NCBI GenBank assembly: GCA_018883305.1
Contig: VEQI01000014.1
Span: 1 to 20,486, forward strand
Origin: Limnohabitans sp.
GTDB taxonomy: Bacteria > Pseudomonadota > Gammaproteobacteria > Burkholderiales > Burkholderiaceae_C
Direction: 5' to 3'
DNA: 20,486 bases
Positions 1-6,339 of the stretch are shown in pieces (position 1 is the stretch's first letter; every line of letters begins with the position of its first letter). A program made the translations under genes and the position numbers. The notes beneath the pieces were generated by a model that was given only the letters and a program-made list of their open reading frames with translations, was not told the origin of the DNA and did not search any database.

Positions 1-57
1 CATGGCACACAGGGCGCTTACTGCAGCCCTGCGCATCGGCAGCAGCACGAACAGTGA
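1..57 (+). CDS. C-terminal tail of a small PP0621-like protein (partial)
   Basis: The frame open from base 1 ends at TGA 55-57 and reads HGTQGAYCSPAHRQQHEQ. The AYCSPAHR segment, a Cys followed four residues later by His-Arg, resembles the end of the short metal-binding-like PP0621 family proteins that often sit near ampD in Burkholderiales (from memory, not searched). The stop lies 10 bp before the ampD ATG, which fits an operon. Only 18 codons are visible, so the family call is tentative. Confidence 0.5.
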   Translation, partial: HGTQGAYCSPAHRQQHEQ

Positions 58-67
58 AGTCCAGGCC

Positions 68-664
68 ATGACCCCTCTGTCTCAACCCACGCCATCACAC
101 GAGAATGCGCTGTGGGAGCAGGGGTGGTATCGATTTGCCCGACGCGTCCCCTCGCCCAACCAGGGTCCCCGGCCTGCAGGCGCGTTAATCGATCTGGTGA
201 TCGTGCACTCCATCAGCCTGCCCCCGGGCGTCTATGGCGGGCCCGAAGTGGAGGCCTTGTTCACCAACACGCTGGATTGGGATGCGCACCCCTATTTCCA
301 GCAAATCCGAGGACTCCAGGTGTCGGCCCATTTTTTCATCCGTCGCGGTGGTGAACTGGTGCAATTCGTGAGCTGCGACGAACGTGCCTGGCACGCCGGC
401 GTGTCCCGTTACCGCGGGCGTGATCAGTGCAACGATGACTCGATTGGCATTGAGCTTGAAGGTCTGGAGGGCTTGCGCTTCGAGCCCGCCCAGTACGAAA
501 CTCTGACCAGCCTGTGTGCAGCACTGGGCGCACATTACCCGGTGGCCCACGTGGCCGGCCATGAACATGTGGCGCCAGGACGCAAACACGACCCGGGGGC
601 CGGATTTGAATGGGCACTTTTGCAACACTCCCTGGGGTGGCCCACTTGGTATTTTCCCGACTAG
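68..664 (+). CDS. ampD: 1,6-anhydro-N-acetylmuramyl-L-alanine amidase AmpD
   Basis: This is a cytoplasmic zinc amidase that cuts the peptide from 1,6-anhydroMurNAc during murein recycling and so lowers the signal for AmpC induction. The 198-aa product has the amidase_2 layout. Its zinc ligands should be H47 (in LVIVHSIS), H165 (GHEH) and D175 (GRKHDPG). The conserved IGIELEG glutamate is E129 and the APGRK lysine is K173. The 10-residue spacing from H165 to D175 matches that of the H154/D164 pair of Citrobacter AmpD. The open frame extends to base 2, but the ATG at 68 gives the usual family length and follows the upstream stop by 10 bp. No strong Shine-Dalgarno is visible, so coupling to the upstream gene is plausible. 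It pairs functionally with mpl at 11235. Confidence 0.95.
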   Translation: MTPLSQPTPSHENALWEQGWYRFARRVPSPNQGPRPAGALIDLVIVHSISLPPGVYGGPEVEALFTNTLDWDAHPYFQQIRGLQVSAHFFIRRGGELVQFVSCDERAWHAGVSRYRGRDQCNDDSIGIELEGLEGLRFEPAQYETLTSLCAALGAHYPVAHVAGHEHVAPGRKHDPGAGFEWALLQHSLGWPTWYFPD

Positions 665-680
665 AACGGTCGTTTTTTTT
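658..680 (+). terminator. Weak possible terminator after ampD
   Basis: A short CGAC/GTCG stem (658-661 with 669-672) around a 7-nt loop holding the ampD stop codon is followed directly by eight T residues (673-680). The stem is only 4 bp, so efficiency would be low. A second small hairpin, CCCC-GTT-GGGG at 695-705, lies just downstream. Confidence 0.3.
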
Positions 681-911
681 GATTTGCTGTCAGCCCCCGT
701 TGGGGTTTAAGCGATCCGCCAGACTGAGGCCAGCGAGGAAAAAGGTCGATTTGATGCGTATAAGCCGTGCAAATCGGCCGATATGCCGCGCTATTGCTAG
801 TGTTTTGATGAGGGCTATTGAACAGGCAAGGGTTACCGCCCCATTTGCCCCACACAACCCCCTCACCCGCCCAGACGCCGCCTGACTGTCAAGGGGGCGG
901 ACAACCGTAAA

Positions 912-927
912 ACACTACCGGTAGTGT
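912..927 (+). promoter_or_regulatory. NrdR box 1 (upstream of nrdA)
   Basis: ACACTACCGGTAGTGT is a perfect 16-bp palindrome and keeps the CwA...TwG core of the NrdR box consensus acaCwAtATaTwGtgt. Its centre lies 32 bp, about three helical turns, from box 2, which is the usual arrangement of NrdR box pairs. NrdR is the ATP/dATP-sensing repressor of ribonucleotide reductase genes. Its gene is not in the window. Confidence 0.85.
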
Positions 928-928
928 G

Positions 929-957
929 TTGAAAACCCCTCCGACCCCAGATATAGT
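929..957 (+). promoter_or_regulatory. Sigma70 promoter of nrdA
   Basis: TTGAAA (929-934) is followed after exactly 17 bp by TATAGT (952-957). This is a near-consensus -35/-10 pair with one mismatch in each element. Transcription should begin near 964, leaving a leader of about 105 nt before the nrdA ATG. The -10 hexamer lies inside NrdR box 2 and the -35 begins two bases after box 1, so bound NrdR would cover both promoter elements. Confidence 0.8.
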
Positions 958-959
958 GT
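944..959 (+). promoter_or_regulatory. NrdR box 2 (upstream of nrdA)
   Basis: ACCCCAGATATAGTGT matches the right half of the NrdR consensus well (ATATAGTGT) while its left half is degraded. A strong box paired with a weaker one is common for this repressor. The 32-bp centre-to-centre distance to box 1 supports the call, and it overlaps the -10 element. Confidence 0.75.
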
Positions 960-1068
960 CACCTGGCGTGCCACTGCGAAGCAGCACACGCCCCCAGGCG
1001 TGACGGTCCATGCGCACTTTATTGCGGCCGATCGCCCCCGGACGAACACCCGAAGGACACTTACTACT

Positions 1069-3987
1069 ATGCAGATTGCCGTCACCCACACCGCTGGCCA
1101 CACCTCAGCCCCCCACCTCTCGCTCGGCGAAGACCGCAGCGACCTGCCTCAGGCCTCCACCCTCACGCACTACCAGATCATCCGCCGCAATGGCGCAGTG
1201 GTGCCCTTTGAGCCGGCCAAGATCGCGGTCGCCATGATGAAAGCCTTCCTGGCTGTTCACGGCACCCAGGGCGCCGCCTCCGCCAGCGTGCGCGAGACCG
1301 TGGACGCGCTGACACAAAACGTGGTGCGCGCGCTCATGCGTTCCCGTCCCGGTGGCGGCACTTTCCACATCGAAGACGTGCAGGACCAGGTCGAACTCGG
1401 CCTGATGCGCGGCAGCCACCATGAGGTGGCTCGTGCTTACGTGCTGTACCGCGAGCGCCGCTCGCAAGAGCGCGCCGCCCAAAAGGAAGTGCAAGCCCCG
1501 GCCCAGCCCACCTTGCATGTGATGGACGGTGGCCAGCGTGTGGCTCTCGACCTGGGTCGTCTGCAACGCATCATCGAAAACGCCTGTGCCGGTCTGGGGG
1601 CCGACGTCAAGGCCGACCCGATCGTCGCTGAAACGCTGCGCAACCTCTACGACGGTGTGCCGCTGGAAGAAGTGTTCAAGGCCGCCATCCTGGCCGCTCG
1701 TACCCTGATCGAAAAAGACCCGGACTACACCTACGTGACGGCGCGTCTGCTCATGCACACCATCGCCAAAGAGGTGCTGGGCACCGAGGTCACACAAGAC
1801 CAGATGGCCGCCCACTACGTGGACAACTTCCCCGCCTTCATCAAGAAGGGCGTGGAAAACGAACTGCTCGACGAGAAGCTGCTGCAATTCGACCTGCCCC
1901 GTCTGGCCCGCGCCCTCAAGGCCGAGCGCGACCTTCAGTTTGATTACCTGGGCCTGCAAACCCTGTACGACCGCTACTTCCTGCACGTGCGCAAGACCCG
2001 CATCGAGTTGCCCCAGTCGTTTTTCATGCGTGTGGCCATGGGCCTGTCGCTCAATGAGATCGACCGTGAAGCCCGTGCCATCGAGTTCTACGAGGTGCTG
2101 TCCTCGTTCGACTTCATGTCCAGCACGCCCACGCTGTTCAACAGCGGCACGCTGCGCTCGCAGCTCTCCAGCTGCTACCTCACCACCGTGCCTGACGACC
2201 TGGACGGGATCTATGAGTCCATCAAGGAAAACGCCCTGCTGTCCAAATTTGCCGGCGGCCTGGGCAACGACTGGACGCGCGTGCGCGCCCTGGGCAGCCA
2301 CATCAAGGGCACCAACGGCGAATCGCAAGGCGTGGTGCCATTCCTGAAAGTGGTCAACGACACCGCCGTGGCGGTGAACCAGGGCGGCAAGCGCAAGGGT
2401 GCGGTCTGCACCTACCTGGAGACCTGGCACCTGGACATCGAGGAATTCCTCGAACTGCGCAAGAACACGGGTGACGACCGCCGCCGCACCCACGACATGA
2501 ACACGGCCAACTGGATTCCCGACCTGTTCATGCGACGTGTGATGGAAAAAGGCGAGTGGACCCTGTTGTCCCCGTCCGACGCCCCTGATTTGCACGACAA
2601 GTTCGGCGCCGACTTCGAGAAAGCCTATCTGGCCTACGAAGCCAAAGCCCGCAGTGGCGAGATCAAGCCCAGCCGCACGGTGCAGGCCTCCGACCTGTGG
2701 CGCAAGATGCTGACCATGCTGTTCGAGACCGGTCACCCCTGGATCACCTTCAAGGACGCCTGCAACGTGCGCTCACCGCAGCAGCACGTGGGCGTGGTGC
2801 ACTCGTCCAACCTGTGCACCGAGATCACGCTCAACACCAGCGACACCGAAACCGCCGTGTGCAACCTGGGCTCGGTCAACCTGCTGCAGCACCTGAAAGA
2901 CGGCGCGAATGGCAAAGAGATTGATCACGACAAGCTCAAGCGCACCATCAGCACGGCCATGCGTATGCTGGACAACGTGATCGACATCAACTATTACGCC
3001 GTCAAGAAGGCCCGTGACTCCAACCTGCGCCACCGCCCGGTGGGCATGGGCGTGATGTCCTTCCAGGACAGCCTGTACGCCATGCGCATTCCCTACGCTT
3101 CACAAGAAGCCGTCGAGTTTGCCGACCGCTCCATGGAAGCCATTTGCTACTACGCCTACTGGGCCTCCACCGAGTTGGCCCGCGAGCGCGGCAAATACTC
3201 CAGCTACAAAGGTTCGCTGTGGGACCAGGGCATTCTGCCCCCCGACACGGTGGAGCTGCTGGCGCGTGAGCGTGGCGGTTATGTGGAAGTGGACCGCTCG
3301 GCCTCGCTGGACTGGGATGCTCTGCGCCGCAAGATTGCCCAGGACGGCATGCGCAACTCCAATTGCGTGGCCATCGCCCCCACGGCCACCATCTCCAACA
3401 TCATTGGTGTCGACGCTTCCATCGAGCCCTGCTTTGGCAACCTGTCGGTCAAATCCAACCTGTCAGGCGAGTTCACCATCATCAACGCCTACCTGGTGCG
3501 CGACCTCAAGCGCCTGGGCCTGTGGGACGATGTGATGGTCATGGACCTCAAGCACTTTGATGGCTCGCTGCGTCCCATCGACCGTGTGCCGCAAGAGATC
3601 AAAGCGCTGTACGCCACTGCTTTTGAAGTCGAACCGGTGTGGCTGGTGGAAGCGGCGGCACGTCGCCAAAAGTGGATCGACCAGGCGCAATCGCTCAACA
3701 TCTACATGGCTGGCGCCTCGGGCAAGAAGCTCGACGAGACCTACAAGCTCGCGTGGCTACGCGGCTTGAAGACCACCTACTACCTGCGCACCATCAGCGC
3801 CACGCACGCCGAGAAATCCACCGTGCAGGCGGGGCAACTCAATGCCGTGTCCTCGGGCGCAGCCAGTGGTGGCATGAGCGCATTGGACGCAGCGGCAGCG
3901 GCGGCGCGCGCACAAATGGATGCCACACCAGCCACCGATATCAAGTTCTGCGGCGTCGATGATCCGACCTGCGAAGCTTGCCAGTGA
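1069..3987 (+). CDS. nrdA: Class Ia ribonucleoside-diphosphate reductase, alpha subunit NrdA
   Basis: This is the catalytic subunit reducing NDPs to dNDPs, acting with NrdB. The 972-aa product has an N-terminal ATP-cone (about 35-128) and a second cone-like segment (about 149-235) before the catalytic barrel. The second segment corresponds to the single cone of E. coli NrdA. Visible catalytic residues are C369 and C598 (the redox pair, C225/C462 in E. coli), N581/C583/E585 (NLCTE; N437/C439/E441), Y904-Y905 (TTYYLRT, radical transfer) and the C-terminal shuttle pair C968/C971 (CEAC). The tail before it is Ala/Gly/Ser-rich and flexible. A GTG in frame at 1000 lacks a Shine-Dalgarno. The ATG at 1069 has GAAGGA at 1052-1057 and is preferred. 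NrdR boxes and a strong promoter lie upstream, and nrdB follows after 128 bp. Confidence 0.97.
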   Translation: MQIAVTHTAGHTSAPHLSLGEDRSDLPQASTLTHYQIIRRNGAVVPFEPAKIAVAMMKAFLAVHGTQGAASASVRETVDALTQNVVRALMRSRPGGGTFHIEDVQDQVELGLMRGSHHEVARAYVLYRERRSQERAAQKEVQAPAQPTLHVMDGGQRVALDLGRLQRIIENACAGLGADVKADPIVAETLRNLYDGVPLEEVFKAAILAARTLIEKDPDYTYVTARLLMHTIAKEVLGTEVTQDQMAAHYVDNFPAFIKKGVENELLDEKLLQFDLPRLARALKAERDLQFDYLGLQTLYDRYFLHVRKTRIELPQSFFMRVAMGLSLNEIDREARAIEFYEVLSSFDFMSSTPTLFNSGTLRSQLSSCYLTTVPDDLDGIYESIKENALLSKFAGGLGNDWTRVRALGSHIKGTNGESQGVVPFLKVVNDTAVAVNQGGKRKGAVCTYLETWHLDIEEFLELRKNTGDDRRRTHDMNTANWIPDLFMRRVMEKGEWTLLSPSDAPDLHDKFGADFEKAYLAYEAKARSGEIKPSRTVQASDLWRKMLTMLFETGHPWITFKDACNVRSPQQHVGVVHSSNLCTEITLNTSDTETAVCNLGSVNLLQHLKDGANGKEIDHDKLKRTISTAMRMLDNVIDINYYAVKKARDSNLRHRPVGMGVMSFQDSLYAMRIPYASQEAVEFADRSMEAICYYAYWASTELARERGKYSSYKGSLWDQGILPPDTVELLARERGGYVEVDRSASLDWDALRRKIAQDGMRNSNCVAIAPTATISNIIGVDASIEPCFGNLSVKSNLSGEFTIINAYLVRDLKRLGLWDDVMVMDLKHFDGSLRPIDRVPQEIKALYATAFEVEPVWLVEAAARRQKWIDQAQSLNIYMAGASGKKLDETYKLAWLRGLKTTYYLRTISATHAEKSTVQAGQLNAVSSGAASGGMSALDAAAAAARAQMDATPATDIKFCGVDDPTCEACQ

Positions 3988-3994
3988 TTCGCTC

Positions 3995-4014
3995 GCGAGG
4001 CGCTTGCGCCTCGC
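3995..4014 (+). other. GC-rich hairpin in the nrdA-nrdB spacer
   Basis: GCGAGGCGC and GCGCCTCGC form a perfect 9-bp inverted repeat around TT, 8 bp after the nrdA stop. In RNA the innermost pairs would open to make a loop. No T-tract follows, so it is not a standard intrinsic terminator. It could stabilise the nrdA 3' end or set the nrdA:nrdB transcript ratio (inference). Confidence 0.6.
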
Positions 4015-4024
4015 ACGAGTCGAT

Positions 4025-4070
4025 GCTATTGAACAACACTTTGCGTACACGATGTGATTGAACACTTTGC
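4025..4070 (+). repeat. Direct repeats in the nrdA-nrdB spacer
   Basis: AACACTTTGC occurs at 4035-4044 and 4061-4070, 26 bp apart. ATTGAACA occurs at 4028-4035 and 4057-4064. The longer GCTATTGAACA at 4025-4035 also occurs at 814-824, upstream of nrdA. A CATAAT hexamer at 4089-4094, with a weak TTTGCA 17 bp upstream, could be an nrdB-specific promoter, but its leader would be short. The function of the repeats is unknown. Confidence 0.5.
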
Positions 4071-4115
4071 AATTTGCATCGTTACGCACATAATCCGCAC
4101 ATTGGAAATCGCTCT

Positions 4116-5324
4116 ATGCTGACCTGGGACGAAGAAGTCAAGCCCACATCGCCAACGCCACAAGCCAGCGGCCTCACCGGCCGCGCGATGGATATTCCAC
4201 CTCTGAATACACCTGCCCCCGCCGTGCGAACACTGCACGATGGTGCAACCGTGCCTGCGGCAGCACTCGCCGCTGCACCCATGACCAGTGCTGCCGCGGC
4301 CAGCGCACGCCGTGTGAACGCTGCGGACAAACGCATCATCAATGGTCAGACAGACGTCAACCAGTTGGTGCCTTTCAAATACAAGTGGGCCTGGGAAAAA
4401 TACCTGTCCACCTGCGCCAACCACTGGATGCCGCAAGAGGTCAACATGACCCGCGACATTGCGCTGTGGAAAGACCCCAATGGTCTGAGCGAGGATGAGC
4501 GCCGCATCATCAAGCGCAACCTCGGCTTCTTTGTGACGGCCGATTCGCTGGCTGCCAACAATATCGTGTTGGGCACTTACCGCCACATCACCGCACCAGA
4601 GTGCCGTCAATTCCTGCTGCGCCAGGCATTTGAAGAAGCCATTCATACCCACGCCTACCAGTACATTGTGGAGTCCCTGGGGCTGGATGAGTCGGAGATT
4701 TTCAACGCCTACCACGAGGTATCCTCCATCCGTGACAAGGACGAGTTCCTGATTCCGTTCATCGACGCGATCATGGACCCGAACTTTCACACCGGCACAC
4801 CTGAGACCGATCAAACGCTGCTCAAATCGCTGATCGTGTTTGCCTGCCTGATGGAAGGTCTGTTCTTTTATGTGGGCTTCACGCAAATTCTGGCGCTGGG
4901 TCGCCAGAACAAGATGACCGGGGCAGCCGAGCAGTACCAGTACATCCTGCGTGACGAATCCATGCACTGCAACTTCGGCATTGATCTGATCAACCAGATC
5001 AAACTGGAGAACCCGCACTTGTGGACGTCCGAATTCAAAGCCGAGATCAAGGACCTGTTCCAGAAAGCGGTCGAGCTGGAGTACCGCTATGCCGAGGACA
5101 CCATGCCGCGTGGTGTGCTGGGCCTGAATGCCTCCATGTTCAAAGGCTACCTGCGCTACATTGCCAACCGTCGTGCCACCCAGATTGGACTGGAGGCGCT
5201 CTTCCCCAATGAAGAGAACCCCTTCCCCTGGATGAGCGAGATGATTGACCTGAAAAAAGAGCGTAACTTCTTCGAAACCCGGGTTATCGAGTACCAGTCC
5301 GGTGGTGCTCTGTCCTGGGACTGA
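4116..5324 (+). CDS. nrdB: Class Ia ribonucleoside-diphosphate reductase, beta subunit NrdB
   Basis: This subunit houses the diferric centre and tyrosyl radical that NrdA needs. In the 402-aa product the metal ligands are D143 (TADSL), E174 and H177 (FEEAIH), E247 (CLMEG) and E281 and H284 (DESMH). The radical tyrosine is Y181, at the same 4-residue spacing from the His as in E. coli (H118/Y122), so this is a Tyr-radical enzyme rather than a Phe-type class Ic. The first 70 or so residues are an Ala/Pro-rich linker. The open frame reaches 4074, but the ATG at 4116 gives MLTWDEEV, which looks like the natural start, with a weak GGAA upstream. The gene is read in the same direction as nrdA and probably partly co-transcribed with it. 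Confidence 0.96.
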   Translation: MLTWDEEVKPTSPTPQASGLTGRAMDIPPLNTPAPAVRTLHDGATVPAAALAAAPMTSAAAASARRVNAADKRIINGQTDVNQLVPFKYKWAWEKYLSTCANHWMPQEVNMTRDIALWKDPNGLSEDERRIIKRNLGFFVTADSLAANNIVLGTYRHITAPECRQFLLRQAFEEAIHTHAYQYIVESLGLDESEIFNAYHEVSSIRDKDEFLIPFIDAIMDPNFHTGTPETDQTLLKSLIVFACLMEGLFFYVGFTQILALGRQNKMTGAAEQYQYILRDESMHCNFGIDLINQIKLENPHLWTSEFKAEIKDLFQKAVELEYRYAEDTMPRGVLGLNASMFKGYLRYIANRRATQIGLEALFPNEENPFPWMSEMIDLKKERNFFETRVIEYQSGGALSWD

Positions 5325-5409
5325 GGCGAATCGCGCATGTGTATCGTTTTGTCTGCTCCCTCCAAGCCCAGCCGTTCGAAGCTGAGCCAGCGGGTGCGGA
5401 CGCACCGTG

Positions 5410-5443
5410 TTCATGGTGCTGGACCCGGGTCCAACACCATGAA
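5410..5443. repeat. 34-bp near-perfect palindrome
   Basis: Outer arms TTCATGGTG (5410-5418) and CACCATGAA (5435-5443) flank the perfect core TGGACCCGGGTCCA (5420-5433). Only the C5419/A5434 pair is mismatched. It lies 86 bp after nrdB and 72 bp before the H1-like gene, with no T-tract. Because of the symmetry each strand carries a 9-codon ATG-to-TGA frame (MVLDPGPTP on plus, MVLDPGPAP on minus), probably by chance. It may be an operator, a cruciform or a transcript-end hairpin. Confidence 0.7.
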
Positions 5444-5515
5444 TCGCTTGGCGTTGTCCAACCAACGCGAAGTGCTTTCACCCAATGATCTTTTCAATTG
5501 ATCTAGGAGTAAATC

Positions 5516-5959
5516 ATGGCAACTGCAAAAAAACCGGCCGCCAAGAAGGCCCCCGCGAAGAAAGCTGCTGCAAAGAAGCCCGCAGCGAAAAAAGTAGCCG
5601 CTAAGAAGCCCGCAGCCAAGAAAGCTGCAGCCAAAAAGCCGGCCGCCAAGAAAGTCGCTGCTAAGAAGCCCGCAGCCAAGAAAGTCGCTGCCAAGAAGCC
5701 CGCAGCGAAAAAAGTAGCCGCCAAGAAGCCGGCCGCGAAGAAAGCCGCTGCCAAGAAGCCTGCAGCGAAAAAAGCTGCTGCGAAAAAGCCGGCCAAAAAA
5801 GCCGCTGCGAAAAAGCCGGCGAAAAAAGCTGCCGCGAAGAAAAAGCCGGCGAAAAAAGCTGCGAAAAAGCCTGCCGCCGCTGCCCCTGCTGCCCCTGCGG
5901 CGCAGACCACGTTGAACCCGCAAGCTGCCTGGCCGTTCCCCACGGCTGGCAAGCCCTGA
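5516..5959 (+). CDS. Histone H1-like DNA-binding protein (KPAAKK repeats)
   Basis: The 147-aa product consists almost entirely of Lys, Ala and Pro. About 118 residues are KPAAKK-type repeats, followed by a short Ala/Pro stretch and the distinct tail TTLNPQAAWPFPTAGKP. Such tails resemble the eukaryotic H1 C-terminal domain and bind DNA non-specifically, so the protein is likely a nucleoid-associated factor. No globular domain is present. The start is well supported: AGGAG at 5505-5509 lies 6 nt before the ATG. A strong terminator follows at 5985, so the transcript probably ends after this gene. No strong promoter was seen in the 5325-5515 spacer apart from the palindrome. Repeat number may vary between strains. 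Confidence 0.9.
   Translation: MATAKKPAAKKAPAKKAAAKKPAAKKVAAKKPAAKKAAAKKPAAKKVAAKKPAAKKVAAKKPAAKKVAAKKPAAKKAAAKKPAAKKAAAKKPAKKAAAKKPAKKAAAKKKPAKKAAKKPAAAAPAAPAAQTTLNPQAAWPFPTAGKP
5523..5878 (+). repeat. Degenerate tandem repeat encoding KPAAKK units
   Basis: Units of 15 or 30 bp built on AAGAAGCCCGCAGC with synonymous variation (AAG/AAA, GCC/GCA/GCG/GCT) repeat through most of the gene. The second half shifts to shorter KPAKKAAAK units. This is an in-frame coding repeat prone to slippage. Confidence 0.85.
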
Positions 5960-5984
5960 GTTCAGCCAACTCGGCGCAAGCCTC

Positions 5985-6015
5985 AAGCCCGGAGCCGCAA
6001 GGCCCCGGGCTTTTT
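5985..6015 (+). terminator. Rho-independent terminator of the H1-like gene
   Basis: An 8-bp stem AAGCCCGG (5985-5992) with CCGGGCTT (6005-6012) is followed by T residues to 6015. Inside the loop GCC-GCAA-GGC adds three pairs closed by a GNRA-type tetraloop. It begins 25 bp after the stop codon. This is the cleanest terminator in the window besides the attenuator at 12825. Confidence 0.9.
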
Positions 6016-6036
6016 CATGCCTGAGCGTTGAACCCC

Positions 6037-6339
6037 ATGAGTCCAGTTCCCCCTTGGCGACGCATCGACAAAGATGGCAGTGCCATTGTGGACATTCATG
6101 TCATCCCACGCGCCTCACGCACACAAGCAGAGGGCGTGCATGACGGCGCCTTGAAAGTGCGATTGCACGCGCCACCCGTGGATGGACAGGCCAATCAGGC
6201 CTTGATGGAATGGCTGTCTGATCGCCTGGGCATTGCCAAACGAGAGGTGGAGTTGTTGCGAGGCGCCACGTCACGCCGCAAGCAGCTGCGTATCAGTGCA
6301 GCAGCCACACCGCGCGCCGATTGGTCAGCGCTCGACTGA
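6037..6339 (+). CDS. DUF167 / UPF0235 (YggU-like) protein
   Basis: This 100-aa small protein has the conserved DUF167 core: PRASRTQAEGVHDGALKVRL, then APPVDGQANQALMEWLSDRLG, then a LLRGATSRRKQLRI end. The family forms a small alpha/beta fold whose function is not established. A TTG in frame at 6028 is possible, but the ATG at 6037 is preferred. No clear Shine-Dalgarno is visible for either start. The preceding terminator means it must be read from its own promoter or by read-through. Its last 15 bp overlap the convergent kinase gene. Confidence 0.85.
   Translation: MSPVPPWRRIDKDGSAIVDIHVIPRASRTQAEGVHDGALKVRLHAPPVDGQANQALMEWLSDRLGIAKREVELLRGATSRRKQLRISAAATPRADWSALD

Noticed and set aside
773..782. 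ATCGGCCGAT 10-bp palindrome upstream of nrdA
   Set aside because: Short palindromes of this size are frequent in GC-rich DNA, and it is not spaced to any promoter element.
1000..1068. GTG start 23 codons upstream of the chosen nrdA ATG
   Set aside because: It has no Shine-Dalgarno and the added residues look non-conserved. GAAGGA precedes the ATG at 1069.
1105..2736. 543-codon open frame antisense to nrdA
   Set aside because: It mirrors nrdA codons in GC-rich DNA, has no recognisable domain and lies over invariant nrdA catalytic residues.
4026..5465. 479-codon open frame antisense to nrdB
   Set aside because: Shadow of nrdB. The nrdB metal ligands and radical Tyr establish the real strand.
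5523..5878. Possible CRISPR-like or satellite array
   Set aside because: Repeats are contiguous, in frame, synonymously varied and without unique spacers, so they are coding.
5411..5986. Minus-strand frames with FLAAGFFA or LLGSGFL repeats
   Set aside because: Reverse complement of the KPAAKK coding repeat, not a membrane protein gene.
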